A stretch of DNA of 64,000 bases. It comes from Amycolatopsis sacchari (GTDB lineage: Bacteria > Actinomycetota > Actinomycetes > Mycobacteriales > Pseudonocardiaceae). Below, piece by piece: positions 42,928 to 52,439 of this stretch. The notes under the pieces are model-generated. The model searched no databases and had not been told where the DNA came from. It saw only the letters and a list, made by a program, of their open reading frames with translations. Where the stretch lies: contig NZ_FORP01000016.1 in assembly GCF_900114035.1 (NCBI RefSeq), positions 1 to 64,000 on the forward strand. Reading direction: 5' to 3'. Position numbers and translations under genes: made by a program. Numbering within the stretch: the first letter of the stretch is position 1; each line of letters begins with the position of its first letter.

Positions 42928-43440
42928 CTACGGACGGGTAATGGGTTCCGAACGGCTGCCTTTGGTTTTGCGCGGCTTGGTGTTCAGGTCCTCGCGGAGC
43001 TTGTCGAGCTCGCCGCGCAGGTAGTCGCGCGTGGCGACCTCGCCGATGGCCAGCCGCAGCGCCGCCAGTTCGCGTGCCAGGTACTCCGTGTCGGCCTTCG
43101 TCTGCGCTGCCCGGTTGCGGTCCTCCTCCAGCGACACGCGGTCACGGTCGTCCTGCCGGTTCTGCGCGAGCAGGATCAACGGCGCCGCGTACGCCGCCTG
43201 CGTGGAGAACGCCAGGTTGAGCAGGATGAACGGGTACGGGTCCCAGCGCAGCGCGGCCGCGCCCAGGTTGACGCCGATCCACACCACGACGATGAGGGTC
43301 TGCCAGAACAGGTACTTACCGGTGCCCAGGAACCGGGCCAGCCGCTCGGAAATCCGGCCGAACGCGTCCGGGTCGATCGAGATGACCCGGCGGGCCGCGC
43401 GCGGCTGGTCCAGCCGCCGCCTCGGGAGCAGTTCAGGCAC
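42928..43440 (-). CDS. DUF1003 membrane protein
   Basis: A 170-aa protein with two transmembrane helices (LFWQTLIVVVWIGVNLGAAA and PFILLNLAFSTQAAYAAPLI) and a charged coiled-coil C-terminus; the order W-x-N-L...P-F-I-L-L-N-L-x-x-S is the DUF1003 signature. GTG at 43440 overlaps the stop of the MgtE-like gene by 8 nt. Function unknown; coupling to an MgtE-like protein suggests an ion-related role. Confidence 0.87.
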   Translation of the reverse strand: MPELLPRRRLDQPRAARRVISIDPDAFGRISERLARFLGTGKYLFWQTLIVVVWIGVNLGAAALRWDPYPFILLNLAFSTQAAYAAPLILLAQNRQDDRDRVSLEEDRNRAAQTKADTEYLARELAALRLAIGEVATRDYLRGELDKLREDLNTKPRKTKGSRSEPITRP

Positions 43441-44725
43441 GCTCCACCTCCTCCTTGTTGGTGACGTCGTGCAGCCCGGTCTCGCGCCAGCCCTCGGGCA
43501 GCAGGTGGTCGAGCACGTCGTCGACGGTGACGGCCCCCAGCAGGTGGTCCTGCTCGTCGACGACCGGCCCGCAGGCCAGGTTGTACGCCGCGAAGTAGCG
43601 GGTCACCTCCGCGAGCGGCGCGCTGGGCCGCAGCGCGGGCAGGTCGGTGTCGACCGCGCTCGCGACGATCTCCGCCGGCGGTTCCCGCAGCAGCCGCTGG
43701 AAGTGCACGACGCCCACGTACCGCCCGGTCGGGGTGGCCGTCGGCGGGCGGCACACGAAGACCATCGTGGCGAGCGCGGCGGGCAGGTCGGCGTTGCGGA
43801 TGTGGGCGAGTGCCTCCGCGACCGTGGTGTCCGGGGTGAGGACGACGGGCTCGGGCGTCATGAGCCCGCCCGCGGTGTCGGAGGAGTAGGCGAGCAGGCG
43901 TCGGACCGGTTCCGACTCCTCCGGCTCCATCAGTTCCAGCAGGCGGCTCTGGTCGGCGGGGGCGAGTTCGGCGAGCAGGTCGGCGGCGTCGTCGGGGTTC
44001 ATCGCTTCGAGGATGTCGGCGGCGCGTTCCTCCGACAGGTGCTGCAGCAGCTCCTTCTGGTCCTCCTCGGGCAGCTCCTCCAGCACGTCGGCGAGCCGCT
44101 CGTCGTCCATCGAGTCGGCGACCTCGTGCCTGCGTTTCGTCGGCAGGTCCCGCACGGTCGCGGCGATGTCGACGGCACGCATCGTGTCGAACAGCATCAG
44201 CAGCTGCCCGGCGCCCTGCGGTTGCCCGGCGAGGTCGGTGAGGCCGAGCCCGGCGACGTCACCCCACGCCACGACCTGCAGCGACGAGCGCCGGCGGCCG
44301 AGCCCGAGCCGGCCGGTGCGCTCGCGGACGGCGAGCTTGACCAGCACCCAGTCGCGCGTGCGGACGGGCTCCATCGCGGCGTCGACGACGGTGACGCGGG
44401 TGCCGTTCTCACGCAGGTGCGCGTGGGCGTCGGTGAGCTGCCCGAGGACGAGGACCTCGTTGGGGCGCTGGTGGAAGCGGCGCATGTTGACCGAGCCGGT
44501 GGCGAGCGTGACGGCGTTCGGGTCGATCGAGGTGACCCGCAGCATCGGCACGAACACGCGGCGGCGGGTGGACAGCTCGACGACGAGCCCGAGCACCCGC
44601 GGCGGCTGCTGGTCCAGCCGCAGCCCGACGACGAGGTCCCTGACCTTCCCGATGGACTCGCCGTCCGGCCCGAACACGGGCAGACCGGCCAGCTGAGCGG
44701 CGAAAACCCTGTTCACGGGGGACAC
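43433..44725 (-). CDS. soluble MgtE-N/CBS protein with PRC-like N-terminus
   Basis: A 430-aa protein with, in order, a PRC-barrel-like segment (AAQLAGLPVFGPDGESIGKV, residues 8-70), a second barrel-like region, the MgtE N-domain (DMNDE-type helices: LADVLEELPEEDQKELLQHL, ADILEAMNPDDAADLLAEL) and two CBS domains. It lacks the MgtE transmembrane pore, so it is a sensor or regulator rather than a transporter by itself. It corresponds to Rv1232c. GTG at 44725 follows TAGCCT (44732-44737) by 6 nt. Confidence 0.86.
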   Translation of the reverse strand: MSPVNRVFAAQLAGLPVFGPDGESIGKVRDLVVGLRLDQQPPRVLGLVVELSTRRRVFVPMLRVTSIDPNAVTLATGSVNMRRFHQRPNEVLVLGQLTDAHAHLRENGTRVTVVDAAMEPVRTRDWVLVKLAVRERTGRLGLGRRRSSLQVVAWGDVAGLGLTDLAGQPQGAGQLLMLFDTMRAVDIAATVRDLPTKRRHEVADSMDDERLADVLEELPEEDQKELLQHLSEERAADILEAMNPDDAADLLAELAPADQSRLLELMEPEESEPVRRLLAYSSDTAGGLMTPEPVVLTPDTTVAEALAHIRNADLPAALATMVFVCRPPTATPTGRYVGVVHFQRLLREPPAEIVASAVDTDLPALRPSAPLAEVTRYFAAYNLACGPVVDEQDHLLGAVTVDDVLDHLLPEGWRETGLHDVTNKEEVERA

Positions 44726-45025
44726 GCGCCCAGGCTAGCGGGAGTCGGAACCCGCCGCCCACCTCGCGATCCGGGCGGATCACGTGGAGGAGGGCAGACG
44801 CACCGAAATGGTCCAAAGTGGACCCGGGATTCCGTTGGTGTGGCACGGTATCCGGCACGTCCTCGTGCCCGACCATGCCGTGTGGACAGTGCGGCGGCCG
44901 CCACCGGCCCACGCGCCTGCCGCGGTGCCTCCCCGGTGGGCCCGGAACAGCTCCCAGAACGCGGGGTCCAACGGGCTGTGATGGAGGTAACATCGGAGGA
45001 AGGGTCCGCTTCCCGGGGAGCTGCC
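44726..45025. other. 300-bp intergenic region between MgtE-like and SPFH genes
   Basis: It contains the leaderless promoter of the MgtE-like gene, a 15-bp palindrome GGTCCAAAGTGGACC at 44810-44824, and a TAACAT -10 candidate (44988-44993) for the SPFH gene. A 65-codon frame at 44784-44981 has no supporting features. Confidence 0.5.
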
Positions 45026-45868
45026 ATGCTGGTGGAACTCGTCTCCGCGATAGCCGTCGCCGGCATCGCCTGGTTCGGTGCGAGCGTCCGGGTCGTCAAG
45101 CAGTACGAACGCGGGCTGGTCTTCCGCTTCGGCCGGGTGCGGCCGCAGGTGCGGGAGCCGGGCCTGGCGATGCTGCTGCCGATCGCCGACCGGATGCAGA
45201 AGGTGAACATGCAGATCGTGACCCTGCCGGTGCCCGCGCAGGAGGGCATCACGCGGGACAACGTCACGGTCCGGGTCGACGCGGTCGTGTACTTCAAGGT
45301 CATCGACCCGATCGTCGCGGCGGTGAACGTGCAGGACTACCGCTTCGCCGTCGGGCAGGTCGCGCAGACGTCGCTGCGCTCGATCATCGGCAAGAGCGAC
45401 CTCGACGACCTGCTGTCGAACCGGGAGCGGCTCAACCAGGGCCTGGAGCTGATGATCGACAGCCCGGCACTGGACTGGGGCGTGCACATCGACCGGGTCG
45501 AGATCAAGGACGTCGCCCTGCCCGAGTCGATGAAGCGCTCGATGTCGCGGCAGGCCGAGGCCGAGCGGGAACGCCGGGCGCGCGTCATCTCCGCCGACGG
45601 CGAGCTGCAGGCCTCGACGAAGCTGGCGCAGGCCGCCGCCGCGATGTCGGACACCCCGTCCGCGCTGCAGCTGCGGCTGCTGGAGACCGTGGTGCAGGTG
45701 TCGGCGGAGAAGAACTCGACGCTCGTGCTGCCCTTCCCCGTGGAGCTGCTCCGCTTCGTCGACCAGTTCAACCGCACCGCCGAAACCGGGCGCAAGCCGG
45801 CCCCGGAACCGCCGAACGGGCAGGCCGCGCCCGTGCCGCGCCTCCCGGAGGACGACCAGCCGGGGTAA
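45026..45868 (+). CDS. SPFH/band 7 (stomatin-like) membrane protein
   Basis: A 280-aa protein: N-terminal hydrophobic anchor (1-20), band 7 core (VKQYERGLVFRFGRVRPQVR, PADRMQKVN-type strand, GITRDNVTVRVDAVVYFKV) and an alpha-helical C-terminus with EAERERRARVISADGELQAS. ATG at 45026 has GGGGAG 5 nt upstream. Stomatin-like proteins scaffold membrane domains and often partner NfeD; none is present here. Confidence 0.88.
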   Translation: MLVELVSAIAVAGIAWFGASVRVVKQYERGLVFRFGRVRPQVREPGLAMLLPIADRMQKVNMQIVTLPVPAQEGITRDNVTVRVDAVVYFKVIDPIVAAVNVQDYRFAVGQVAQTSLRSIIGKSDLDDLLSNRERLNQGLELMIDSPALDWGVHIDRVEIKDVALPESMKRSMSRQAEAERERRARVISADGELQASTKLAQAAAAMSDTPSALQLRLLETVVQVSAEKNSTLVLPFPVELLRFVDQFNRTAETGRKPAPEPPNGQAAPVPRLPEDDQPG

Positions 45869-45960
45869 AAATCGCGCGAACGGCTCACCCGGTGCCGGGT
45901 TCGCGTGGTTTCCTGGGCCTTGGCAGGATTGGAAGCCCGTCCGCGACGACAGCACAGGTG

Positions 45961-46497
45961 ATGACCGTGACCGGCCCGTTCAACCCGTCCGGCCGCCCCG
46001 CACAGGGACTGCCCCGGATGCCGACCCCGCCCAGCGGCTGGCCCATCGGCTCCTACGCCACCTACGAAGAGGCGCAGCGCGCGGTCGAGCACCTCGCGGA
46101 CAACGACTTCGCCGTCGAGGACGTGACGATCGTCGGCGTCGACCTGATGCTCGTCGAGCGCGTCATCGGCAGGCTGTCGTGGGGCAAGGTGCTGGGCACC
46201 GGCGCGGTGTCGGGCGCCTGGTTCGGCCTCTTCGTGGGCATCCTGCTGGGCCTGTTCAGCGGCGGCGGCCCCGGCATCCACTACCAGCCGATCCTCGTCG
46301 GCCTGATCTCCGGCATGTTCTTCGGCGTGGTGTTCGCGGCCATCTCCTACGCCTCCACCCGGGGCCGCCGCGACTTCTCCTCCGCCAGCCAGCTCGTCGC
46401 CGGGCGGTACGACGTGCTGTGCCAGCCGCGCAACGCCGAGCGGGGCCGCGACCTCCTCGCGAAGCTCGCCATGCGTCCATCCGGGTCAACGAGCTAA
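45961..46497 (+). CDS. general-stress-type membrane protein
   Basis: A 178-aa protein with a ferredoxin-like opening (GSYATYEEAQRAVEHLADND, VEDVTIVGVDLMLVERV) as in GSP17M/YflT stress proteins, then a glycine-rich two-helix membrane hairpin (about 70-130). It corresponds to Rv1234. It lies just upstream of the trehalose importer but a separate promoter precedes lpqY. Confidence 0.8.
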   Translation: MTVTGPFNPSGRPAQGLPRMPTPPSGWPIGSYATYEEAQRAVEHLADNDFAVEDVTIVGVDLMLVERVIGRLSWGKVLGTGAVSGAWFGLFVGILLGLFSGGGPGIHYQPILVGLISGMFFGVVFAAISYASTRGRRDFSSASQLVAGRYDVLCQPRNAERGRDLLAKLAMRPSGSTS

Positions 46498-46514
46498 AGC
46501 ATTGCTCAAGTTGC

Positions 46515-46543
46515 TTGCGGCTGATCATCTCCCGGCATAGGTT
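46515..46543 (+). promoter_or_regulatory. promoter of lpqY-sugABC
   Basis: TTGCGG (46515-46520), a 17-bp spacer and TAGGTT (46538-46543) form a good housekeeping-type promoter about 80 bp before lpqY. Confidence 0.55.
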
Positions 46544-46621
46544 GAGTCCCCACCGATCCACAGGCACGTCGTAGTGCGGGTGCGGTCTCCCGCCGGCGTG
46601 CGCGTCGGGTAAGGAGGCCTG

Positions 46622-47917
46622 ATGGGGAAGGGCAGGAGGCGGATCGCGGCGCTGGGCGCCGGGGTGCTCGCCGCCGGCGTGCTGACCGCGTGCGGTTCCG
46701 AGCAGGGCACCACGATCAACCTGTACTACGCGCCGGAGGACACCTTCCAGAGCGTGGTGGACAACTGCAACGCGCAGGCCGCGGGCCGCTACCACATCGT
46801 CTACAACAAGCTCCCGCGTGGCGCGGACGACCAGCGCCAGCAGATGGTGCGCAGGCTCGCCGCCGGGGACACCGGGCTCGACATCCTGGGCCTGGACGTG
46901 ACGTGGGTGCCGGAGTTCGCCGAGGCGGGCTGGGCCGAGGAGTGGACGGGGGAGAACAAGGCGGCGGCCACCGCCGGTGTCCTACCCGGACCGCTGGAAA
47001 CCGCCACGTGGAACGGAAAACTGTACGCGGCGACGAAGAACACCAACGTCCAGCTGCTGTGGTACGACGACCGGATCACGCCGCAGCCGCCCCAGACGTG
47101 GGACCAGATGATGGCGCAGGCGCGGCAGCTCAAGTCACAGGGCAAGCCCGGCAACGTCCTGTTCACCGGCGCCCAGTACGAGGGCCTCGTCGTCATCTAC
47201 AACACGCTCGTCGAGTCCGCGGGCGGCCACATCCTCTCCGACGACGGCAAGTCCGTCGTGATGGACGCGGGCGCGGTCAAGGCGCTGGAGATCCTCAAGC
47301 AGGTCACGTCCACGGGCATCACCGACCCGTCGCTGACGAACCAGAAGGAGGACGACGTCCGCCAGGCCTTCCAGCGCGGCAACGGCGCCTTCGAGCTGAA
47401 CTGGCCGTTCGTCTACGCCTCCTTCGCCAAGGAGGACCCGCAGAACCTGGCGCACTTCAAGTGGTCGACGTACCCGGCGGTGTCGCCCGGCCAGCCGGCG
47501 AAGACCACGATCGGCGGTTACGACCTCGCGGTCAGCCCGTACTCGAAGCACAAGCCGGAGGCGTTCGAAGCCGCGCTTTGCCTGCGCAACAAGGACAACC
47601 AGAAGTTCTCCGCGCTCAAGGACGGCGTGCCGCCGACGCTGGAGTCGCTCTACAGCGACACCACGCCGCTCGACCCGAGCAAGCCGGTCGACGCGAAGAA
47701 CAACCCGAGCATGCAGACCACCTACCCGATGAGCGAGTCGATCCTGACCGCGGTGAAGAACGCGGCGGTGCGCCCGCTGACCCCGGCGTACCAGAGCCTG
47801 TCCACGGTGATCTCGAAGGTGCTGTCGCCGCCGTCCGCCATCGATCCACAACGGACCGCCGACGAGCTGCGCAGCCAGCTTTCCGATGCTCTGCAGTCGA
47901 AAGGGGTGATCCCGTGA
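46622..47917 (+). CDS. lpqY: trehalose ABC transporter substrate-binding lipoprotein
   Basis: A 431-aa extracellular solute-binding lipoprotein: lipobox LTAC within AAGVLTACGSEQGT, then YYAPEDTFQSVVDNCNAQAA, LDVTWVPEFAEAGWAE and GAFELNWPFVYASF. Order lpqY-sugA-sugB-sugC is the mycobacterial trehalose importer. AAGGAGG 4 nt before the ATG. It captures trehalose outside the membrane; its stop overlaps sugA. Confidence 0.9.
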   Translation: MGKGRRRIAALGAGVLAAGVLTACGSEQGTTINLYYAPEDTFQSVVDNCNAQAAGRYHIVYNKLPRGADDQRQQMVRRLAAGDTGLDILGLDVTWVPEFAEAGWAEEWTGENKAAATAGVLPGPLETATWNGKLYAATKNTNVQLLWYDDRITPQPPQTWDQMMAQARQLKSQGKPGNVLFTGAQYEGLVVIYNTLVESAGGHILSDDGKSVVMDAGAVKALEILKQVTSTGITDPSLTNQKEDDVRQAFQRGNGAFELNWPFVYASFAKEDPQNLAHFKWSTYPAVSPGQPAKTTIGGYDLAVSPYSKHKPEAFEAALCLRNKDNQKFSALKDGVPPTLESLYSDTTPLDPSKPVDAKNNPSMQTTYPMSESILTAVKNAAVRPLTPAYQSLSTVISKVLSPPSAIDPQRTADELRSQLSDALQSKGVIP

Positions 47918-48864
47918 GTTCCGCTGTGACAGAGCCCGTCAGGACCGGTGCGGAGACCGGGAAGAAGGGCAAGCCGGTGCTCAGCGAGGGCAAGAAGGCG
48001 GAGCGGCGGCTGGGGCTGTTGTTGTGCGCCCCCGCGGCGATCGTGATGGTGCTGGTGACCGCCTACCCGATCGGCTACTCGATCTGGTTGTCGCTCCAGC
48101 GCTACGACCTCCGCTTCCCGGCACAGCGCTCCTTCGTCGGGTTCGCCAACTACGCCGCCGTGCTGTCCAATTCGTACTGGTGGACCGCGTTCGGCGTGAC
48201 GATGCTGATCACGGTGCTGTCGGTCGTGATCGAGCTCGTGCTGGGCATGCTGCTCGCGCTGATCATGCACCGCACGCTCGTCGGCCGCGGTCTGGTGCGG
48301 ACGGTTTCGCTGATCCCGTACGGCATCGTGACCGTGGTGGCCGCGTTCTCGTGGTACTACGCGTGGACGCCGGACACGGGCTACCTGGCGAACCTGCTGG
48401 CGCCGGATTCGGCTCCGCTGACCCAGTTCCTGCCGTCGTTGTTCATCATCGTGCTGGCCGAGGTGTGGAAGACGACGCCGTTCATGGCGCTGCTGCTGAT
48501 GGCCGGGCTGGCGCTGGTGCCGGACGACCTGCTCAAGGCCGCCGCGATGGACGGGGCGAACGCCTGGCAGCGGTTCATCAAGGTCATGGTCCCGGTGATG
48601 AAGCCGGCCATCCTGGTGGCGCTGCTGTTCCGCACGCTCGACGCGTTCCGCATCTTCGACAACATCTTCGTGCTGACGTCCGGCGCCAACGACACGTCGT
48701 CGGTGTCCATGCAGACGTACAACAACCTGCTCAAGGGCCTGAACCTGGGCATCGGCTCGACGATGGCCGTGCTGATCTTCATCACGGTCGCGCTGATCGC
48801 GTTCATCTTCGTCAAGCTGTTCGGCACCGCCGCGCCCGGCTCGGACACGGGAGGTAAGCGCTGA
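47914..48864 (+). CDS. sugA: trehalose ABC transporter permease SugA
   Basis: A 316-aa MalF-type permease with six transmembrane segments. The coupling-helix EAA motif is [23 protein letters not shown] overlaps the lpqY stop as GTGA, and sugB overlaps its stop as TGATG. Confidence 0.9.
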   Translation: MSSAVTEPVRTGAETGKKGKPVLSEGKKAERRLGLLLCAPAAIVMVLVTAYPIGYSIWLSLQRYDLRFPAQRSFVGFANYAAVLSNSYWWTAFGVTMLITVLSVVIELVLGMLLALIMHRTLVGRGLVRTVSLIPYGIVTVVAAFSWYYAWTPDTGYLANLLAPDSAPLTQFLPSLFIIVLAEVWKTTPFMALLLMAGLALVPDDLLKAAAMDGANAWQRFIKVMVPVMKPAILVALLFRTLDAFRIFDNIFVLTSGANDTSSVSMQTYNNLLKGLNLGIGSTMAVLIFITVALIAFIFVKLFGTAAPGSDTGGKR

Positions 48865-49706
48865 TGGTCATGCAGGGGGCGATCACCCCGGGCCGCAAGC
48901 TGAAGTGGACGCTCATCGACATCGTCGTCGTGGTCTACGCGCTGGTGCCGGTGCTGTGGATCCTGTCGCTGTCGTTCAAGACGAAGGACACCCTCGACGA
49001 CGGGAAGTTCATCCCGCGGTCGTGGACCCTGCAGAACTACGCCGACATCTTCCAGACCAACGACTTCCTCCGCGCGCTGCTCAACTCGGTGGGCATCGCG
49101 CTCATCGCGACGGCGATCGCGGTGGTGTTCGGGACGATGGCCGCCTACGCGATCGCGCGGCTGGACTTCCCCGGGAAGCGCTTCCTGGTGGGGGTCTCGC
49201 TGCTGATCGCGATGTTCCCGCAGGTGTCGCTGGTGACGCCGCTGTTCAACATCGAGCGGACGCTCGGGTTGTTCGACACCTGGCTCGGCCTGATCGTCCC
49301 GTACATCACCTTCGCGCTGCCGCTGGCGATCTACACGCTGTCGGCGTTCTTCCGCGAGATCCCGTGGGAGCTGGAGAAGGCGGCGAAGATGGACGGGGCG
49401 ACCCCGGCGCAGGCGTTCCGCCGGGTCATCGCGCCGCTGGCCGCGCCGGGCGTGTTCACGACGGCGATCCTGGTGTTCATCTTCTGCTGGAACGACTTCC
49501 TGTTCGCCATCTCGCTGACGTCGACGAACGCGTCGCGCACCGTCCCGGCGGCGCTGTCGTTCTTCACCGGTGCCTCGCAGTTCGAGGACCCGACGGGGAC
49601 GATCTCGGCTGCGGCCGTGGTGATCACCGTGCCCATCATCCTGTTCGTGTTGTTCTTCCAGCGCCGCATCGTGGCGGGGCTGACCTCCGGTGCCGTGAAG
49701 GGGTAG
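48864..49706 (+). CDS. sugB: trehalose ABC transporter permease SugB
   Basis: A 280-aa MalG-type permease with six transmembrane segments and EAA motif [20 protein letters not shown]. Forms the membrane channel with SugA. Five nt separate it from sugC. Confidence 0.9.
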   Translation: MVMQGAITPGRKLKWTLIDIVVVVYALVPVLWILSLSFKTKDTLDDGKFIPRSWTLQNYADIFQTNDFLRALLNSVGIALIATAIAVVFGTMAAYAIARLDFPGKRFLVGVSLLIAMFPQVSLVTPLFNIERTLGLFDTWLGLIVPYITFALPLAIYTLSAFFREIPWELEKAAKMDGATPAQAFRRVIAPLAAPGVFTTAILVFIFCWNDFLFAISLTSTNASRTVPAALSFFTGASQFEDPTGTISAAAVVITVPIILFVLFFQRRIVAGLTSGAVKG

Positions 49707-49711
49707 GCGCA

Positions 49712-50902
49712 ATGGCTGAGATCGTGCTGGACAAGGTGAGCAAGCGCTATCCCGACGGCGCGCTCGCGGTGTCCGAAGTGGACCTGACGGTCGCGGACGG
49801 CGAGTTCATCATCCTCGTCGGCCCGTCCGGGTGCGGGAAGTCGACGACGCTGAACATGGTGGCGGGGCTGGAGGACATCTCCTCCGGTGAGCTGCGCATC
49901 GACGGCCGGCGGATGAACGAGCGCGCGCCGAAGGACCGCGACATCGCGATGGTGTTCCAGTCCTACGCGCTGTACCCGCACATGACGGTGCGGGAGAACA
50001 TGGCGTTCCCGCTGCGGCTGGCGAAGGTGCCCGACGCGACGGTGCGCCAGAAGGTCGAGGAGGCCGCGGAGATCCTGGACCTGACCCAGCACCTGGACCG
50101 CAAGCCGGCGAACCTGTCCGGCGGGCAGCGGCAGCGGGTGGCGATGGGCCGCGCGATCGTGCGCAGCCCCAAGGCGTTCCTGATGGACGAGCCGCTGTCC
50201 AACCTGGACGCGAAGCTGCGCGGGCAGATGCGCACGTCGGTGTCGAAGCTGCAGCGCCGGCTGGGCACGACGACGCTGTACGTGACGCACGACCAGACGG
50301 AGGCCATGACGCTGGGCGACCGGGTCGTGGTGCTGCGGGCCGGGTACGTGCAGCAGATCGGGAGCCCGCAGTTCCTCTACGAGCACCCGGCGAACCTGTT
50401 CGTGGCCGGGTTCATCGGCTCGCCGTCGATGAACTTCGTGCCCGCCGCGCTCGCGGACGGGCAGCTCAAGAGCCCGCTCGGCTCGTTCGCGCTGCCGGAC
50501 AGGGTGCGGCGGCTGGCGGAGGCGGCGAACGCCCCGCGTGACGTGATCATGGGTGTGCGGCCGGAGCACTTCGAGGACGCCTCGCTGGTCGACGAGTCGG
50601 CCCGGCAGCGTGGCGTGACGTTCAGCGCGCACGTGGACGTGCTGGAGTCGATGGGCTCGGAGAAGTACGCGTACTTCACGGTCGAGGGCGAGCTGGCCTC
50701 GGCGGCCGAGCTGGCCGAGCTGGCGGCGGACGCCGGTGCCGACGACGTCCCCGGCGGTGGCGGCGGCACGCAGCTGGTCACGCGCCTGTCCGCCGCGTCG
50801 CGGATCACCGAGGGCGGCCAGGCCGAGGTCTGGTTCGACACCACGAAGGTGCAGCTGTTCGACCCGTCGTCCGGGGCGAACCTCACCTACGAGGAGGAAT
50901 GA
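49712..50902 (+). CDS. sugC: trehalose ABC transporter ATPase SugC
   Basis: A 396-aa MalK-like ATPase: Walker A GPSGCGKST, Q-loop VFQSYALYPHM, signature LSGGQRQRVAMGRA, Walker B AFLMDEPLSNLD and the VTHDQ switch histidine. The C-terminal TOBE/MalK regulatory domain carries an extra acidic, glycine-rich insert (AELAADAGADDVPGGGGG), unusual for the family. Energises uptake by LpqY-SugAB. Confidence 0.92.
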   Translation: MAEIVLDKVSKRYPDGALAVSEVDLTVADGEFIILVGPSGCGKSTTLNMVAGLEDISSGELRIDGRRMNERAPKDRDIAMVFQSYALYPHMTVRENMAFPLRLAKVPDATVRQKVEEAAEILDLTQHLDRKPANLSGGQRQRVAMGRAIVRSPKAFLMDEPLSNLDAKLRGQMRTSVSKLQRRLGTTTLYVTHDQTEAMTLGDRVVVLRAGYVQQIGSPQFLYEHPANLFVAGFIGSPSMNFVPAALADGQLKSPLGSFALPDRVRRLAEAANAPRDVIMGVRPEHFEDASLVDESARQRGVTFSAHVDVLESMGSEKYAYFTVEGELASAAELAELAADAGADDVPGGGGGTQLVTRLSAASRITEGGQAEVWFDTTKVQLFDPSSGANLTYEEE

Positions 50903-50919
50903 CCGGGCGTTGTGCATGC

Positions 50920-50941
50920 ATGCCTGCTAGCATGAAGGCAT
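50920..50941. promoter_or_regulatory. promoter and palindromic operator of vapBC
   Basis: TAGCAT (50928-50933) lies 6 nt before the vapB ATG, suggesting leaderless expression. ATGCCT (50920-50925) and AGGCAT (50936-50941) form an inverted repeat flanking it, as expected for antitoxin autorepression. Confidence 0.55.
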
Positions 50942-51248
50942 GAGTCAGGTGACCTGGCGTGCCGAGGAGGAGCTGGTGCGGCGTGTCCAGCTCGCCGCCA
51001 AGCAGCAGGGGAAGAGCATGAACGAATACCTGACGCAGGTGCTGGACGCCGCGACCGATCCGGAGCTGGCCGGGGACGAGGCCGAGCGGGTCCGGGAGCG
51101 GCTGCGCCGCGCCGGGCTGCTGTGGGAGGGAGGCACGCCGCGGTCCCGGCCCGATCCGGCGGCGGTCGCCAGAGCCCGTGCCGCGGCCGGGCGCGGCGCC
51201 GCTCTGTCGGACCTCGTCGCCGAGGGCCGCGGTGACGACCTTCGCTGA
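50940..51248 (+). CDS. vapB: VapB-like ribbon-helix-helix antitoxin
   Basis: A 102-aa protein. An N-terminal ribbon-helix-helix (QVTWRAEEELVRRVQLAAKQ, QGKSMNEYLTQVLDAATD) is followed by a basic C-terminal toxin-binding tail. The PIN toxin gene starts 17 nt before its stop. It lies just after sugC but has its own operator. Confidence 0.85.
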   Translation: MSQVTWRAEEELVRRVQLAAKQQGKSMNEYLTQVLDAATDPELAGDEAERVRERLRRAGLLWEGGTPRSRPDPAAVARARAAAGRGAALSDLVAEGRGDDLR

Positions 51249-51666
51249 TTCCTCCGCGCTGGTGAAGATCTACGCGGACGAACCGGGGCACGAGTACGTC
51301 CGCTCGTCGCCGGTGCTGGTGGTCTCGCAGCTCGCGCGCGTCGAGGTGCCCGCGGCGTTGTGGCGCAAGCAGCGGATGGGCGAGCTGACCGTCGAGGAGA
51401 CGTCTGTGCTCATCGCGGAGTTCGAGGCGGACTTCTACGGCACGTGGGACGGGCCGGGCCGGTTCGCCGTCGTGCCGGTGTCCGACCTGGTGCTGGAGAC
51501 CGCCGCCCGGCTCACCGGGGTGCACGGCCTGCGGGGTTACGACGCCGCGCAGTTGGCGAGTGCCCAGCTGGCGGCGTCCGCGGACCGGGACTGCCGCACC
51601 TTCGCCGCGACGGACAAGGCGCTGCGGGCCGCCGCGGCGGGCGAGGGTTTCACGCTGCTGCCCTGA
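51232..51666 (+). CDS. vapC: PIN-domain VapC-like toxin RNase
   Basis: A 144-aa PIN protein: TTFADSSALVKIYADEPGHE (first Asp), LARVEVPAAL (Glu), LRGYDAAQLASAQLA (second Asp) and FAATDKAL (third acidic residue). The active site looks complete, unlike the remnant at 28420. GTG at 51232 lies within the end of vapB. Expected to cleave RNA, typically tRNA or rRNA, when freed from VapB. Confidence 0.87.
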   Translation: MTTFADSSALVKIYADEPGHEYVRSSPVLVVSQLARVEVPAALWRKQRMGELTVEETSVLIAEFEADFYGTWDGPGRFAVVPVSDLVLETAARLTGVHGLRGYDAAQLASAQLAASADRDCRTFAATDKALRAAAAGEGFTLLP

Positions 51667-51672
51667 CGGGCC

Positions 51673-52338
51673 TCAGCGGCACCAGTTGTCCATGATGTCG
51701 CGCACCTTGAGGATGTCCAGCGCGGGCAGCGGGAGCGGCGCGGGCGTGCAGGGGTTGGCGCGCAGGCTGTCGAACAGCAGTGCCGCGTACCGGCGCCACA
51801 GGTCGGGGGCGAGCTGGTGGGTGTACTCCGCCACGCCGCCGATCATCTTGAACAGCATCGGCAGGTCCTCGGGCTGGAAGTCCGCGCGGAGCTGACCGGA
51901 CTTCTTCGCCCGGCAGATCAGCTCGTTGGCCAGCGGGAGGAGCCGGTCGCGTGCCTCGGCGACCTTGTCGTGCCCGAACGCCGTGCTCAACATCACGTCG
52001 TGCAGCCCGCGGTCCTCCGCGATGAGCGTGCACGCCTCCCACAGGAAGTCGACCAGCGCCTGCCAGGCGTCCGGCTTGTCCATCGACTCCGCGATCAGCC
52101 TGCCGATGCCTTCGAGCCGGTCGGCGAACATCGCGTCGATCAGGTGTTCCTTGTTGGGGAACCGCCGGTAGACCGTGCCGACGCCGAGGCCGGCGTGTGC
52201 CGCGACCTCGTCGAGGGTCGCCTCGAACCCGCGCTCGCGGAAGACCTCGCGGGCGCTGGCGATGATGCGCTGCCGGTTGCGTTCGGCGTCGCGCCTGAGC
52301 GGCCGCTTCGTTGCGGTCCGCGCTGTGTCCCGCGTCAT
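51673..52338 (-). CDS. TetR family transcriptional repressor
   Basis: A 221-aa TetR protein: REVFRERGFEATLDEVAAHA followed by GLGVGTVYRRFPNKEHLIDA, then a TetR_C ligand domain. ATG at 52338 is chosen because TAGAAT (52346-52351) lies exactly 7 nt upstream; an ATG 9 nt earlier overlaps that -10. Divergent from a 14-TM drug exporter, which it probably represses. Confidence 0.9.
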   Translation of the reverse strand: MTRDTARTATKRPLRRDAERNRQRIIASAREVFRERGFEATLDEVAAHAGLGVGTVYRRFPNKEHLIDAMFADRLEGIGRLIAESMDKPDAWQALVDFLWEACTLIAEDRGLHDVMLSTAFGHDKVAEARDRLLPLANELICRAKKSGQLRADFQPEDLPMLFKMIGGVAEYTHQLAPDLWRRYAALLFDSLRANPCTPAPLPLPALDILKVRDIMDNWCR

Positions 52339-52395
52339 GCTGCCCATTCTACTCCGGAAGTCGAGGTAGCTCCTCCACTTCCTGTACGGTGGATC

Positions 52396-52413
52396 TGGAA
52401 GGGGAGGCTTCCA
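52396..52413. promoter_or_regulatory. TetR operator candidate for the MFS exporter
   Basis: TGGAAGGGGAGGCTTCCA is a perfect 6-bp inverted repeat with a 6-bp centre, 27 bp before the exporter start. A related GGAAGT...ACTTCC pair surrounds the TetR promoter at 52357-52382. Confidence 0.5.
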
Positions 52414-52439
52414 CTCCACATCTTGTTTAGGGGACCAGT

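Noticed and set aside
44784-44981. 65-codon plus-strand frame between the MgtE-like and SPFH genes
   Set aside because: No Shine-Dalgarno or leaderless promoter, no recognisable features, and it spans a palindrome and the likely SPFH promoter.
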